Part shown: positions 17,907 through 27,259 of the stretch, piece by piece
Layout of the letters: the number at the start of each line of letters is the position of its first letter
Position numbering within the stretch: position 1 is the stretch's first letter
Origin: Flavobacterium ichthyis
GTDB lineage: Bacteria > Bacteroidota > Bacteroidia > Flavobacteriales > Flavobacteriaceae
Assembly: GCF_009915155.1 (NCBI RefSeq)
Contig: NZ_JAABLM010000004.1
Span: forward strand, 160,705-224,704
DNA length: 64,000 nucleotides
Direction of reading: 5' to 3'
Notes under the pieces: model-generated
Database searches by the model: none
What the model saw: the letters and a program-made list of their open reading frames with translations, nothing else
Told to the model about the DNA's origin: nothing
Translations under genes and position numbers: made by a program

Positions 17907-18950
17907 ATGAAAAATTTGTCTTGGTTCAATAAAATGATGTTTAGCTTCAACATGATTTTGGCAATAATTACGTTTTTGGCTTATATTTTACCGTTTTTAG
18001 CGCCAAAACTTTTCCCGTTGTTATCAGTAATTACTTTGGTGTTGCCGCTAATTTTAATCGTCAACGTTTTGTTCCTGATTTATTGGGGAATCCAAATGAA
18101 ACGTCAAGTTTTGTTGCCCATTTTGGTGTTGCTCATGGGAATTCCATTCATCAATAAATTCTACAAATTTTCTGGTAAAAATCTGCCGGAAACGGAAAAT
18201 GATTTTACCGTAATGTCTTACAATGTTCGGTTACTAAACGTATATAAATGGATTGAAAGAGACGATGTTCCGGAATTGATTCAAAGTTTTATCAATGACA
18301 AAAACCCCGATATTCTCTGCATTCAGGAATATTCTGAAGGAAAAATTAAATTACGGGCTTATCCGCATCAATACATTTTGATGAAAGGCGAAAATACTAA
18401 AACCGGTCAGGCGATTTTCTCAAAATTTCCCATCATTGGAAAAGGCGATATCGAATTTCCAAATTCGAATAACAACGCCATTTTTGCCGATATTAAAAAA
18501 GGAAACGACACGATTCGCGTTTACAACATACACTTACAATCCATAAAAATTACGCCAGATGTTCATGAAATCAGTTCCGATGGCAATATTACGGAACAAA
18601 AATCTAAAAAAATTGTGCGTCGCATCAGTGAAGCTTTTAAAGCCCAACAAGAACAGGCCGAAATCATCATGAACCACAAAAAAAACAGCAAATTGCCCGA
18701 GATTATTTGTGGAGACATGAACAACAGCGCGTTCTCTTTTGTGTACAGAAGCATTCGTGGCAACTTGAACGACACGTTTGAAGAAGCGGGAGAAGGCTTT
18801 GGAAAAAGCTATAATTTCAACTATTATCCCGCCAGAATCGACTATATTTTTGCAGATAAAAAGATGAAAGTCAAGGAGTTCGAAAATTTCCCCGACTTCG
18901 TAAATTCAGACCATTTCCCGATTTTTACCCGTTTGGCTTTCGAAGAATAA
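17907..18950 (+). CDS. Membrane-anchored endonuclease/exonuclease/phosphatase family protein
   Basis: A 347-residue protein with two or three N-terminal membrane helices (about 10-85) and a C-terminal EEP hydrolase domain (about 98-345). Active-site segments: VMSYNVRLLN, CIQEYSEG (metal Glu), IHLQS (His), ICGDMNNS (Asp-Asn) and NSDHFPI (Asp-His) at the end. The family cleaves phosphodiester or phosphoester bonds in nucleic acids or lipids; the real substrate cannot be read. It follows the second rhomboid by 10 bases and ends the mutL run. Confidence 0.9.
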   Translation: MKNLSWFNKMMFSFNMILAIITFLAYILPFLAPKLFPLLSVITLVLPLILIVNVLFLIYWGIQMKRQVLLPILVLLMGIPFINKFYKFSGKNLPETENDFTVMSYNVRLLNVYKWIERDDVPELIQSFINDKNPDILCIQEYSEGKIKLRAYPHQYILMKGENTKTGQAIFSKFPIIGKGDIEFPNSNNNAIFADIKKGNDTIRVYNIHLQSIKITPDVHEISSDGNITEQKSKKIVRRISEAFKAQQEQAEIIMNHKKNSKLPEIICGDMNNSAFSFVYRSIRGNLNDTFEEAGEGFGKSYNFNYYPARIDYIFADKKMKVKEFENFPDFVNSDHFPIFTRLAFEE

Positions 18951-19128
18951 ATTTTTTTTTGGAGCGAAACTAAGGGCATTTTTACAATCGTCATTCCTGC
19001 CTTCGCTGCAATCTGCCATTGCAATTTGTTCCTATAATCCCAGAACCATTTTCAAGCAATGTCAGGATTTTCGCTATGTCAGGGCTAAGGGAAAAACCAT
19101 TTGATTTTTTGGAATCGTCTGTAAAAAA

Positions 19129-19749
19129 TCAGGGCAAAATTATTTTTTGATTTTCGAGATAATCAACCGCCTTTCTGCCTTCATTAAACAATAAATCCAA
19201 GATAGAAAGATTGTTGATAAAACCGTGTTTTTCTTCAAAAACTTGAGTGTATGTTTCTAAAATGGTAGTATCTTTTTTACCATTTGCCAAAAACCTAAAA
19301 TCCGTAAAACCTTCCGGTTCGTGGAAATATTCAGTGGTTTTTTCGTATTCAGGAGCCAATCCTAAACAATGACAAACAATGTCGAAAGCCGCAAAATTAA
19401 GATCGGTTAAAAAAGTATGTTTTTTCTCAAAAATCGGACGAATATCATCTTCAAAAAATTCAAAAAACGGACTCGAACGATAAGCGGCTTCTAATGATTT
19501 GAAATGTAATTTTTGCCAATCAAAAGCATCTTCAATTTTTACATCTCTAGTTTTTTGATGCTTGCCATTACCATGTTTCACCGGAATATTCAACAACTGA
19601 ATCCCGTTTGGGCTGTAAACATACATGCGGTTTCGGTTGGTTTGTTTTTGGAAATTATCATCCATTTCAAACGTTACTGAATCAGCATTCATCATCACCG
19701 CAAATTGGCTTATCGACGGAAAATAGGTAGGAAGCAAAAGTGCTTTCAT
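19129..19749 (-). CDS. WbqC-like family protein
   Basis: A 206-residue protein of the WbqC family, known from polysaccharide clusters but also present as a conserved single gene in Flavobacteria. Seen: LLPTYFPSISQFAVMM at the N-terminus, QKQTNRNRMYV, LLNIPVKHGNGK, DWQKLHFKSLEAAYRSSPFFE, and a C-terminal YTQVFEEKHGFINNLSILDLLFNEG. The reaction is unproven. It starts 9 bases after lepB and ends the parA-to-WbqC run. Confidence 0.9.
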   Translation of the reverse strand: MKALLLPTYFPSISQFAVMMNADSVTFEMDDNFQKQTNRNRMYVYSPNGIQLLNIPVKHGNGKHQKTRDVKIEDAFDWQKLHFKSLEAAYRSSPFFEFFEDDIRPIFEKKHTFLTDLNFAAFDIVCHCLGLAPEYEKTTEYFHEPEGFTDFRFLANGKKDTTILETYTQVFEEKHGFINNLSILDLLFNEGRKAVDYLENQKIILP

Positions 19750-19758
19750 GACAAATTT

Positions 19759-21465
19759 TTAATATTTAGAAGCGCGTTTTTTCTTGCGTTTGATCACAAA
19801 ATCAGCTATAAAATAGCCGCTTAACAGTACCACAAAAATCCAGAAGTAGGAGAAAGGTTTGCCGCTTCCGCCAACCGTTGTAAACAACCTGTCCCAACGT
19901 ATTTTATCAAAAGCTTTGCTCCACGGAACATTAGGATCCACACTCCAGAAAATAAATACCGGTTTACCGACAATGTGATCTGCCGGGACAAATCCCCAAT
20001 AACGGCTGTCTTCAGAGCGGTGGCGGTTGTCCCCAACCATAAAATAATAATCTTGTTCGAAAGTGTATTGGTTTACAATTTTGCCATCAATTCTAATTTC
20101 ATTACCGTTAACCTTTAAATCATGGTTCTCATAAGCAGAAATTAATCTTTTGTACAAGGCAATATTTTCGGCGTTAAGCTGAACTGTCGTACCTTTTTGA
20201 GGAATGGTTATCGGACCGTAATTGTCTCCAGTCCATTTACCATCTTGTGGAAAAACTTTGTCTCTGGCAGGATCTGTGATATTGAATTTCACTACAGAAT
20301 CAATTGCTTTGTTTGCTCTTAATTGTTCTGCTCCTTCGAGTGTCAAATTAATTTCAGCGACATTTTGCGATAATTCTTCGGCATATAATCCCGTTGCTCT
20401 TACACTTGGTGGAAATCCTTGCGAACCCGTCATCACTAAGTAAGAACCATCAGGATTTTGTGAAGCATTTAAAACATACGGTTGCATTGCATCAATCTGT
20501 TGTTGACTAGCCGGACGAACGTTAAAGTTTCGGGTAAATTCAGTAGAACCTGTGGCTTGAAGTGCCGGTCCAAGAATTCCTTTAGACGCGTAAACCGTAT
20601 GGTAATATTGAGGTTTTGCTCTTTCGGAAAGCTGTAATTCTTTACCATTAATAAAAACAAAGCCATCTTTTATTGAAAAAATATCGCCTGGAGTTGCCAC
20701 ACATCTTTTCACATAATTCGATTTTTTGTCGATTGGTTTTTTTACAGCAGTTCTTCCGGATTTGTCAAAAAATTGGTAAACTGTATCAACCGGCCAGTTA
20801 AAAACCACTATGTCATTTTTTTTCACCGATTCAAATCCAGGAAATCTAAAATAAGGAATTTGCGGTTTGTTGAGATAAGATTTTTGATTAATTACCGGAA
20901 TGGTATCGTGAACCATTGGGGCTGCAACTGCCGTCATTGGGGTTCTCGCACCAAAATGATTTTTGCTTACCAAAAGGAAATCGCCCACAAGCAGTGTTTT
21001 TTCTAACGATCCGGTTGGAATGTTAAATGGCTGGATGAAATAAGTATGGACAATTGTGGCTACCACAATCGCAAAAAGAATGGAACTTACAGTATCGCCG
21101 GTTTTGGTTCTCGCCACCAAACTTCTGTTTTCCACATATTTTACATCCACAAAATAATTGACGAAATAGATGTAAAAACCAAGCGTGAAAATACCCAAAA
21201 GTGTATCGGCAGTAGTATTTTTTCCAAAACTTCTCAAGGTTTCAACCCATACAACCGGAAACATGATTAGGTTAACGATTGGGATAAAAAGCAAAATAAC
21301 CCACCATTTCGGACGGTTAATTATTTTCATCAAAATCACGGCATTATAAACCGGAACTGCGGCTTCCCAAGCTTTAAAACCAGCTTTTTGGTACAATTTC
21401 CAAGTGCCTAAAAAATGAACAACCTGAAGAATCAAAAAGAATATAATCCACTGAATGAGCGTCAT
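19759..21465 (-). CDS. lepB: Signal peptidase I, long Bacteroidetes type
   Basis: A 568-residue inner-membrane peptidase that removes Sec signal peptides, nearly twice the size of E. coli LepB. Three or so N-terminal membrane segments (1-105) precede the catalytic domain: Ser153 in NIPTGSLEKTL, the Lys253 general base in NYVKRCVATPGD, and the conserved box MVGDNRHRSEDSRYWGFVP. A long insertion separates the VKRC box from the GDN box (about 262-475). A final membrane helix (about 540-560) and a KRKKKR tail follow. It lies between dapB and the WbqC gene. Confidence 0.95.
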   Translation of the reverse strand: MTLIQWIIFFLILQVVHFLGTWKLYQKAGFKAWEAAVPVYNAVILMKIINRPKWWVILLFIPIVNLIMFPVVWVETLRSFGKNTTADTLLGIFTLGFYIYFVNYFVDVKYVENRSLVARTKTGDTVSSILFAIVVATIVHTYFIQPFNIPTGSLEKTLLVGDFLLVSKNHFGARTPMTAVAAPMVHDTIPVINQKSYLNKPQIPYFRFPGFESVKKNDIVVFNWPVDTVYQFFDKSGRTAVKKPIDKKSNYVKRCVATPGDIFSIKDGFVFINGKELQLSERAKPQYYHTVYASKGILGPALQATGSTEFTRNFNVRPASQQQIDAMQPYVLNASQNPDGSYLVMTGSQGFPPSVRATGLYAEELSQNVAEINLTLEGAEQLRANKAIDSVVKFNITDPARDKVFPQDGKWTGDNYGPITIPQKGTTVQLNAENIALYKRLISAYENHDLKVNGNEIRIDGKIVNQYTFEQDYYFMVGDNRHRSEDSRYWGFVPADHIVGKPVFIFWSVDPNVPWSKAFDKIRWDRLFTTVGGSGKPFSYFWIFVVLLSGYFIADFVIKRKKKRASKY

Positions 21466-21512
21466 AATTTTATTTTTTTATATCTGAATATGTATCTTAA
21501 ACTATTTTTTTG

Positions 21513-22214
21513 TTACGAAATTTCCAGCACATCTTTCATGCTGAAGATTCCCGTTTTGCCTAAAATCCATTCGGCGGCAATCACAGCACCAAGCGCAAAA
21601 CCTTCCCGGTTGTGAGCCGTATGCGTAATTTCAATTGTATCTACTGGCGAATTATAGGCAACAGTATGGGTTCCGGGAACGCCTTCAATTCTTTTGGCGT
21701 CAATTAAAATTTCGTCCGCTTTTGCATCTTGCAAAGCCCAACTCGAATAATCTGAATGGTCAATGATAGTTTTGGCTAAAGTAATTGCGGTTCCGCTTGG
21801 CGCATCGAGTTTTTGGGTATGATGGACTTCTTCCATCGTTACTTTGTAATCAGTAAATTTTGCCATCATTTTTGCCAATTCTTCGTTTATTTTAAAAAAC
21901 AAATTGACACCCAAACTAAAATTAGAACCGTAAATGAAAGCGCCTTTTTTTTCTTGGCAAAGCTTTATCATTTTTTCATAATTTTCCAGCCATCCTGTGG
22001 TTCCCGAAACTATTGGGATATTTTTTTCTAGGCAAGTAGAAATATTGGTCACAGCAGCATCCGGAATACTGAAATCGATGGCGACATCGGCGTTTTCTAA
22101 ACCGTCAAAAGTGTTTTGAGTGGTTTTTTTCAACACAATTTCGTGTCCGCGTTCCAGAGCAATTTTTTCAATGACATGGCCCATTTTTCCGTAGCCTAAA
22201 AGTGCAATTTTCAT
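21513..22214 (-). CDS. dapB: 4-hydroxy-tetrahydrodipicolinate reductase
   Basis: A 233-residue NAD(P)H enzyme in the diaminopimelate/lysine pathway. Seen: the nucleotide loop ALLGYGKMGHVIE (3-15), SGTTGW, GSNFSLGVNLFF, the catalytic EVHHTQKLDAPSGTA, and a C-terminal THTAHNREGFALGA. It is shorter than E. coli DapB (273) but typical for Bacteroidetes. The start directly abuts the DUF5683 stop, so it is co-translated with that gene. Confidence 0.96.
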   Translation of the reverse strand: MKIALLGYGKMGHVIEKIALERGHEIVLKKTTQNTFDGLENADVAIDFSIPDAAVTNISTCLEKNIPIVSGTTGWLENYEKMIKLCQEKKGAFIYGSNFSLGVNLFFKINEELAKMMAKFTDYKVTMEEVHHTQKLDAPSGTAITLAKTIIDHSDYSSWALQDAKADEILIDAKRIEGVPGTHTVAYNSPVDTIEITHTAHNREGFALGAVIAAEWILGKTGIFSMKDVLEIS

Positions 22215-22778
22215 TTAAAAACTATAATTTAAAGTAAGTCCCAGATTTTGCCGCTGATTGAAATCATTTTGAAACATATCTGGTTTTACCGAAAGATTTT
22301 CGTTGACATTGAATTGCATCAAATGCGCATTTACATTTGCTTCAACGATATTTAAAATATAAATTCCAACGGTTACAATCAACGATAAATCGCGATTTTT
22401 CTGGAATTGTCTTTGTGCCGAAATTAGTTGAGAATCTGTTAGTTGTGATAAAACACCATCAGTTGAAGGATTTCCTACTAAACGTCTTTTGTATTCGTCT
22501 CGGTATTTGTTATAATTGCGGTCATTCCAAGCGTAAATGCCAACTCCGGTTCCTAAAGCGGCATAAACAATGGGAATTTTCCAATATTTTTTATTGTAAG
22601 CTTGTCCCAATCCAGGCAAAATAGCCGAGTAAAACGCTGCTTTTGATGGCGAAAGCGGATCGATTGTTTCCGTTTTAATGCTGTCTTGAACCACAAGAAG
22701 CGGTAATTCTTCTTGCGCAAAAATATTTTGGTTGAACACCAAAAAAAACAAAATTAGTATGGAAGCATACTTTTTCAC
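22215..22778 (-). CDS. DUF5683 family protein
   Basis: A 187-residue protein with a signal peptide (about 1-21, ending NIFAQ) and two short hydrophobic segments in a region typical of DUF5683 (SKAAFYSAILPGLGQAYNKKYWKIPIVYAAL). It ends in LNYSF, an aromatic C-terminus like those of outer-membrane strands. It uses a GTG start that overlaps the parB stop by one base (TAGTG). Function unknown; its fixed place between parB and dapB is shared across Flavobacteriia from memory. Confidence 0.88.
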   Translation of the reverse strand: MKKYASILILFFLVFNQNIFAQEELPLLVVQDSIKTETIDPLSPSKAAFYSAILPGLGQAYNKKYWKIPIVYAALGTGVGIYAWNDRNYNKYRDEYKRRLVGNPSTDGVLSQLTDSQLISAQRQFQKNRDLSLIVTVGIYILNIVEANVNAHLMQFNVNENLSVKPDMFQNDFNQRQNLGLTLNYSF

Positions 22779-23674
22779 TATTCTTGCAGGAGTTTGATGA
22801 TGCGGTTAAAATCTTCTTCAGAATGAAACGGAATCGTTATTTTTCCTTTACCGTTAGCAGCAACTTTCACGTCGATTTTGGTTCCGAAATAATTACCGAT
22901 GGTTTTTTTCTGGCTGTCTTCAATTTTAAAACCAGCGCTTTTACTTTTTGGAGCGGCAGGTTTCAAGCTTTCTTGATAATTTTTTACTAAAGTTTCCGTT
23001 TCACGAACTGATAAATTTTGGCTCACAATTTTTTGGTAAATCTCGGTTTGCGCATCAAGATCTTCGATATTAATGATGGCACGACCGTGACCCATGGAAA
23101 TAAATCCATCGCGAATTCCGGTTTGGATAATAGGGTCTAATTTTAAAAGACGTAAATAATTGGCAATGGTAGAACGTTTTTTTCCCACACGATCGCTCAT
23201 TTGCTCCTGTGTGAGTTGAATTTCGTCCATCAATCTTTGGTAAGAAAGCGCAATTTCTATCGGATCTAAGTCATGACGTTGGATATTTTCTACCAAAGCC
23301 ATCACCAAAGATTCGTTGTCATTTGCCAATCGAATGTAAGCCGGAACCGAAACCAATCCCGCTAATTTCGACGCGCGAAGTCTTCTTTCTCCGGAAATTA
23401 ATTGGAACTTGTTGAATTCTAATTTTCTAACCGTAATGGGCTGAATCACACCTAATTCCTGAATAGACTTTGCCAATTCTTGCAAAGATTCTTCATTAAA
23501 ATTCGTTCGTGGCTGAAACGGATTGATTTCAATCGCATCAATTTCGAGTTCAATAATATTTCCGACCACTTTATCGGCATTTTTATCTTCAACCGATTTA
23601 ATGTCGTTTTCAGGATCCTTCAACAATGCCGACAAGCCTCTACCTAAAGCTTGTTTTTTTATTGCCTTTGTCAT
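22778..23674 (-). CDS. parB: Chromosome partitioning protein ParB
   Basis: A 298-residue CTP-dependent clamp that binds parS sites. The N-terminal ParB/Srx domain holds the GERRLRA box and ENIQRHDLDPIEIA; a helix-turn-helix (about 155-180, TQEQMSDRVGKKRSTIANYLRLL) follows, then GHGRAI and a C-terminal dimerisation domain ending ITIPFHSEEDFNRIIKLL. It lies 4 bases downstream of parA. I did not find a clear parS palindrome in the window. Confidence 0.96.
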   Translation of the reverse strand: MTKAIKKQALGRGLSALLKDPENDIKSVEDKNADKVVGNIIELEIDAIEINPFQPRTNFNEESLQELAKSIQELGVIQPITVRKLEFNKFQLISGERRLRASKLAGLVSVPAYIRLANDNESLVMALVENIQRHDLDPIEIALSYQRLMDEIQLTQEQMSDRVGKKRSTIANYLRLLKLDPIIQTGIRDGFISMGHGRAIINIEDLDAQTEIYQKIVSQNLSVRETETLVKNYQESLKPAAPKSKSAGFKIEDSQKKTIGNYFGTKIDVKVAANGKGKITIPFHSEEDFNRIIKLLQE

Positions 23675-23678
23675 TTAT

Positions 23679-24446
23679 CTACTTCGTATTTTTTTTAATA
23701 ATTTCTTCTGCCAAATGTAGGTAATTCGTAGCACCTTTACTCGTGGCGTCATAATTAATAATGCTTTCACCAAAACTTGGCGCTTCGCTCAACTTTACAT
23801 TACGTTGAATAATGGTTTCAAAAACCATGTTGTTAAAATGTTTTTGCACTTCTTCTACCACCTGATTCGACAAGCGAAGACGCGAATCGTACATCGTTAA
23901 AAGCAAACCTTCGATGTCTAAATCCGGATTGTGAATTTTTTGCACACTTTTAATCGTATTCAACAATTTTCCTAAACCTTCTAACGCAAAATATTCACAT
24001 TGAATCGGGATCACCACCGAATCTGCCGCCGTTAAAGCATTCAACGTCAGCAATCCAAGTGAAGGAGCACAATCAATCAAAATATAATCATATTGGTCTT
24101 TTACACTTTCCAACGCCGATTTTAACATGTACTCGCGATTTTCTTTATCAACCAATTCAATTTCAATCGCCACCAAATCAATATGAGCCGGAATCACCGA
24201 AACGTTTGGGGCTGTACATTCAATCGTTGCTTCTTGCGGCGTATTACTATGTTCTAAAATCTGATAAGTTCCAATTTCAACTGATTCTACATCAATCCCT
24301 AATCCTGAACTTGCATTCGCTTGAGGATCAGCATCAATCAATAATACTTTTTTCTCCAAAACGCCTAAAGACGCCGCTAAATTTACCGATGTCGTGGTTT
24401 TGCCAACGCCACCTTTTTGATTTGCAATCGCAATGATTTTGCCCAT
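23679..24446 (-). CDS. parA: Chromosome partitioning ATPase ParA/Soj
   Basis: A 255-residue Walker ATPase that forms DNA-bound gradients for chromosome segregation with ParB. The deviant Walker A is KGGVGKTTTSVNLAA (10-24), followed by LLIDADPQANASSGLG and YILIDCAPSLGLLTLNAL. Length and motifs are complete. It is first in the parA-parB-DUF5683-dapB-lepB-WbqC run. The 279 bases upstream lead to the divergent arsR and are AT-rich. Confidence 0.97.
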   Translation of the reverse strand: MGKIIAIANQKGGVGKTTTSVNLAASLGVLEKKVLLIDADPQANASSGLGIDVESVEIGTYQILEHSNTPQEATIECTAPNVSVIPAHIDLVAIEIELVDKENREYMLKSALESVKDQYDYILIDCAPSLGLLTLNALTAADSVVIPIQCEYFALEGLGKLLNTIKSVQKIHNPDLDIEGLLLTMYDSRLRLSNQVVEEVQKHFNNMVFETIIQRNVKLSEAPSFGESIINYDATSKGATNYLHLAEEIIKKNTK

Positions 24447-24691
24447 GAAACTTCTAAAATTTTGAACCGTAAAAATACAACTAATTATGGTTTTTAAAAG
24501 TGTTATTTGTTAACATTCGACAATCAATTATTAAAGGAGTTTTTTAAACTAATGCGGAATGTTTGGGTGACGAAATTTTTTAGCTTGTAATTTTCTTGAT
24601 TGTTTAATTTGGAGTTTGTTAGAATATAACAGATTATTGAAACGTGAAGTAAATATTTTTTCTATTACAGTTGTAAAAACATATCGCAATA

Positions 24692-24711
24692 ATATCGTAA
24701 TATTGCAATAT
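24692..24711. promoter_or_regulatory. Probable ArsR operator, copy 1
   Basis: TATCGTAATATTGCAATA (24693-24710) is an imperfect palindrome (14 of 18 positions symmetric), 15 bases before the arsR ATG. A further half-site-like ATATCGCAAT lies just upstream (24681-24690). Its core TCGTAATATTGCAATA recurs at 25078. ArsR proteins usually bind such ATs-rich dyads over their own promoter; identity as operator is inferred. Confidence 0.65.
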
Positions 24712-24725
24712 AATAATTAAAAGAA

Positions 24726-25055
24726 ATGGGCGTTACAAAAACCGAAATATTCAACGAGCACCAAAACAGATTGGCTTCTATTTTTAAAGTCTTGGCACAT
24801 CCTGCCCGCATTGCTATTATTCAGCACATTATGAAGCAAAATGCTTGTATATGCAATGATTTGGTAGAAGAATTGGGATTGGCACAAGCTACTATTTCGC
24901 AACATCTAAGAGAATTAAAAAGCATGGGCATTATTAAAGGAACCATTGAAGGAACCAGCGTATGCTATTGCATAGATGAAACCGTGTGGCTTACGCTAAA
25001 AAACGAATTGCTTGTGTTTTTTAAAGATGATGTAAGTGTTAAGAAATGTTGCTAG
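24726..25055 (+). CDS. arsR: ArsR-family metalloid-responsive repressor
   Basis: A 109-residue winged-helix repressor. The helix-turn-helix LAQATISQHLRELK (52-65) is preceded by Cys41-Ile-Cys43 in NACICNDL, the position of the CxC arsenite-binding pair in E. coli ArsR. Further Cys80, Cys82 and a terminal CysCys (108-109) could join in metal binding. It opens the arsenic operon; palindromic sites occur before it and after it. Confidence 0.93.
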   Translation: MGVTKTEIFNEHQNRLASIFKVLAHPARIAIIQHIMKQNACICNDLVEELGLAQATISQHLRELKSMGIIKGTIEGTSVCYCIDETVWLTLKNELLVFFKDDVSVKKCC

Positions 25056-25077
25056 AGCATTTTTTTAATTCTATTAA

Positions 25078-25093
25078 TCGTAATATTGCAATA
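25078..25093. promoter_or_regulatory. Probable ArsR operator, copy 2
   Basis: TCGTAATATTGCAATA is an exact 16-base copy of the core at 24695-24710, here in the gap between arsR and the DUF6428-like gene, 22 bases before the latter's ATG. A second operator would let the downstream genes be controlled separately from arsR itself. Confidence 0.6.
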
Positions 25094-25115
25094 AAACAAT
25101 TTAAAATTCAATAAC

Positions 25116-25589
25116 ATGAAATTATCAACCATTAAAGAAATTTTACCAAGATTGGAAAATGTTGCATTTCAATTAGAAAATGGAGCGTTTGTACCTGAAC
25201 ATTTTCACATAACAGAAGTAGGACAAATCACCAAAAAATTTATTGATTGCGGCGGGGTGGTTCGCACCGAAAAAGTGGTAAATTTTCAATTATGGAATGC
25301 CGATGATTACAACCATCGATTAAAGCCTGCCAAACTTTTAAACATTATTAAACTTTCAGAAGAAAAATTAGGTATCGAAGATGTTGCAATTGAAGTGGAA
25401 TATCAAGCGGAAACCATCGGCAAATATGATTTAGATTTCAATGGAAAAACTTTTGTATTGAAAAATAAAACTACGGCTTGCTTGGCAGAAGATGCTTGCG
25501 GAATTCCATCTGAAAAACAAAAAAAGAATTTAGCAGATTTATCTGTCAATACTAATAATTCATGCACTCCAGGCAGCGGATGTTGTTAA
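25116..25589 (+). CDS. DUF6428-like protein of the arsenic operon
   Basis: A 157-residue cytosolic protein. It has EHFHITEVGQITKKFIDCGG, a His-containing segment, and a Cys-rich tail (Cys at TACLAEDACGIP and CTPGSGCC at the end) that could bind arsenite. I recall this family (DUF6428) from Bacteroidetes arsenic operons; its function is not known. It lies between arsR and the arsenate reductase-like gene, with 18 bases to the latter. Confidence 0.75.
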   Translation: MKLSTIKEILPRLENVAFQLENGAFVPEHFHITEVGQITKKFIDCGGVVRTEKVVNFQLWNADDYNHRLKPAKLLNIIKLSEEKLGIEDVAIEVEYQAETIGKYDLDFNGKTFVLKNKTTACLAEDACGIPSEKQKKNLADLSVNTNNSCTPGSGCC

Positions 25590-25607
25590 TTTAAACCGTT
25601 TGATTAT

Positions 25608-26213
25608 ATGTATCCAATCTTATCGAAAACCGTTAAAAGCTTACCTTCTATTCCGGCAGAACGGAAAATTATTTTACAACCGCTTATCGATTTTGTGCAG
25701 CAAAAAATAGCAGATAAACAAGAAATAAATATAAACTTTATTTGTACACACAATTCGCGCAGAAGTCATTTCGCACAAATTTGGGCACAAGTAGCTGCGG
25801 CGCATTTCCATATTCCTCATGTACAATGTTATTCCGGTGGAACAGAAACAACTGCAGTGTATCCAACGATAGTAGATACTTTGCAAAATCAAGGTTTTAA
25901 TATTCTTAAATTATCCGAAGGAAATAATCGCGTTTATGCGATAAAATACAATGAAAACAGCAATCCGATTATTGGTTTTTCAAAAAAATACGACGATGAT
26001 TTTAACCCAAAATCAGCATTTGCAGCAGTGATGACTTGTTCACAAGCAGATGGTGGTTGCCCTTTTATTTCCGGAGCTGAAAAAAGAATACCTATTACAT
26101 TTGAAGACCCAAAAATAGCTGACAATACGCCAGAGCAATCAAAAGTTTACGCTGAACGCAGTTTGCAAATTGCAGCTGAAATGTTTTATGTTTTTTCAAA
26201 AATCAATTTATAA
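25608..26213 (+). CDS. Low-molecular-weight phosphatase-type arsenate reductase
   Basis: A 201-residue member of the LMW protein-tyrosine phosphatase fold. The catalytic P-loop is Cys46-THNSR-Arg52 in FICTHNSRRSHFAQ, and FEDP near residue 165 supplies the general-acid Asp-Pro. An N-terminal helical extension of about 35 residues is longer than in classical ArsC. It probably reduces arsenate to arsenite for export by the acr3 product, 1 base downstream; a true phosphatase role is the alternative. Confidence 0.82.
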   Translation: MYPILSKTVKSLPSIPAERKIILQPLIDFVQQKIADKQEININFICTHNSRRSHFAQIWAQVAAAHFHIPHVQCYSGGTETTAVYPTIVDTLQNQGFNILKLSEGNNRVYAIKYNENSNPIIGFSKKYDDDFNPKSAFAAVMTCSQADGGCPFISGAEKRIPITFEDPKIADNTPEQSKVYAERSLQIAAEMFYVFSKINL

Positions 26214-26214
26214 A

Positions 26215-27246
26215 ATGCAACCGAAACTTAAATTTTTAGATCGATACCTCACATTATGGATATTTTTAGCAATGGCGGTTGGCGTGTTGTTGGGCAATCT
26301 GTTTCCAGACATCTCCAAAATTTTCGACAATTTATCAACAGGCACTACCAATATTCCATTGGCAATTGGATTGATTTTGATGATGTATCCGCCATTGGCA
26401 AAAGTAGATTATAACTTACTACCAAAAGCATTCAAAGATAAAAAAGTAATTGGCATTTCATTATTGTTGAATTGGGTGGTTGGTACGCTATTAATGTTTG
26501 GTTTAGCTGTTTTATTTCTACGAAACGACCCTGATTATATGACCGGTTTAATTTTAATTGGTTTGGCAAGATGCATTGCAATGGTGATTGTGTGGAGCGA
26601 TTTAGCAAAGGCAAACCGAGAATATACAGCAATGTTGGTGGCTTTAAACAGTGTTTTTCAGATACTTTCATACAGTTTTTTGGTGTGGTTGTTTATCAAC
26701 GTTTTGCCTGCTCAAATAGGATTGGCACAATTCAACGTAAGTGTGTCGATGAAAGATGTTACAGAAAGTGTATTGATTTATTTGGGTATTCCGTTTGCAG
26801 CAGGCTTTTTGAGTCGATACCTTTTGATAAAATTAAAAGGCGTTGAATGGTTCAACAGAAAATTTATTCCAGCTATTTCGCCACTTACTTTATATGCGTT
26901 GCTGTTTACAATTGTGTTAATGTTCAGTTTAAAAGGCAATAAAATAATTGAATTACCATTGGATGTGCTTAAAGTGGCCATACCATTAATCATTTATTTT
27001 GTGTTGATGTTTTTTGTAAGCTTCTTTGTCAACAAAGCTTTAAAAGTTCCTTATGATAAAAATGCTTCGATTGCATTTACCGCCACAGGCAATAACTTTG
27101 AATTGGCAATTGCGGTTTCAATAGCGGTTTTCGGCATTCATTCGCCGCAAGCATTCGTGGGTGTAATTGGGCCATTGGTAGAAGTTCCAGTGTTGATATT
27201 ACTGGTAAAAGCCAGTTTGTGGTTGCAAAAGAGGTTTTACAGCTAA
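26215..27246 (+). CDS. acr3: ACR3-family arsenite efflux permease
   Basis: A 343-residue inner-membrane exporter with ten membrane helices. I place the start at ATG 26215, directly after the phosphatase stop; a longer in-frame start overlaps that gene. The diagnostic fourth-helix motif GLARCIAMVIVW carries the essential Cys120. The late GxxxEVPVLILLV carries the conserved Glu. It extrudes As(III) using proton-motive force. No arsA is present. Confidence 0.94.
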   Translation: MQPKLKFLDRYLTLWIFLAMAVGVLLGNLFPDISKIFDNLSTGTTNIPLAIGLILMMYPPLAKVDYNLLPKAFKDKKVIGISLLLNWVVGTLLMFGLAVLFLRNDPDYMTGLILIGLARCIAMVIVWSDLAKANREYTAMLVALNSVFQILSYSFLVWLFINVLPAQIGLAQFNVSVSMKDVTESVLIYLGIPFAAGFLSRYLLIKLKGVEWFNRKFIPAISPLTLYALLFTIVLMFSLKGNKIIELPLDVLKVAIPLIIYFVLMFFVSFFVNKALKVPYDKNASIAFTATGNNFELAIAVSIAVFGIHSPQAFVGVIGPLVEVPVLILLVKASLWLQKRFYS

Positions 27247-27259
27247 AATGTAGTAGAAA

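Noticed and set aside
24059..24436. Plus-strand 125-residue protein over parA
   Set aside because: It is antisense to the intact ParA gene and Pro/Gln/Ser-rich as expected for a shadow.
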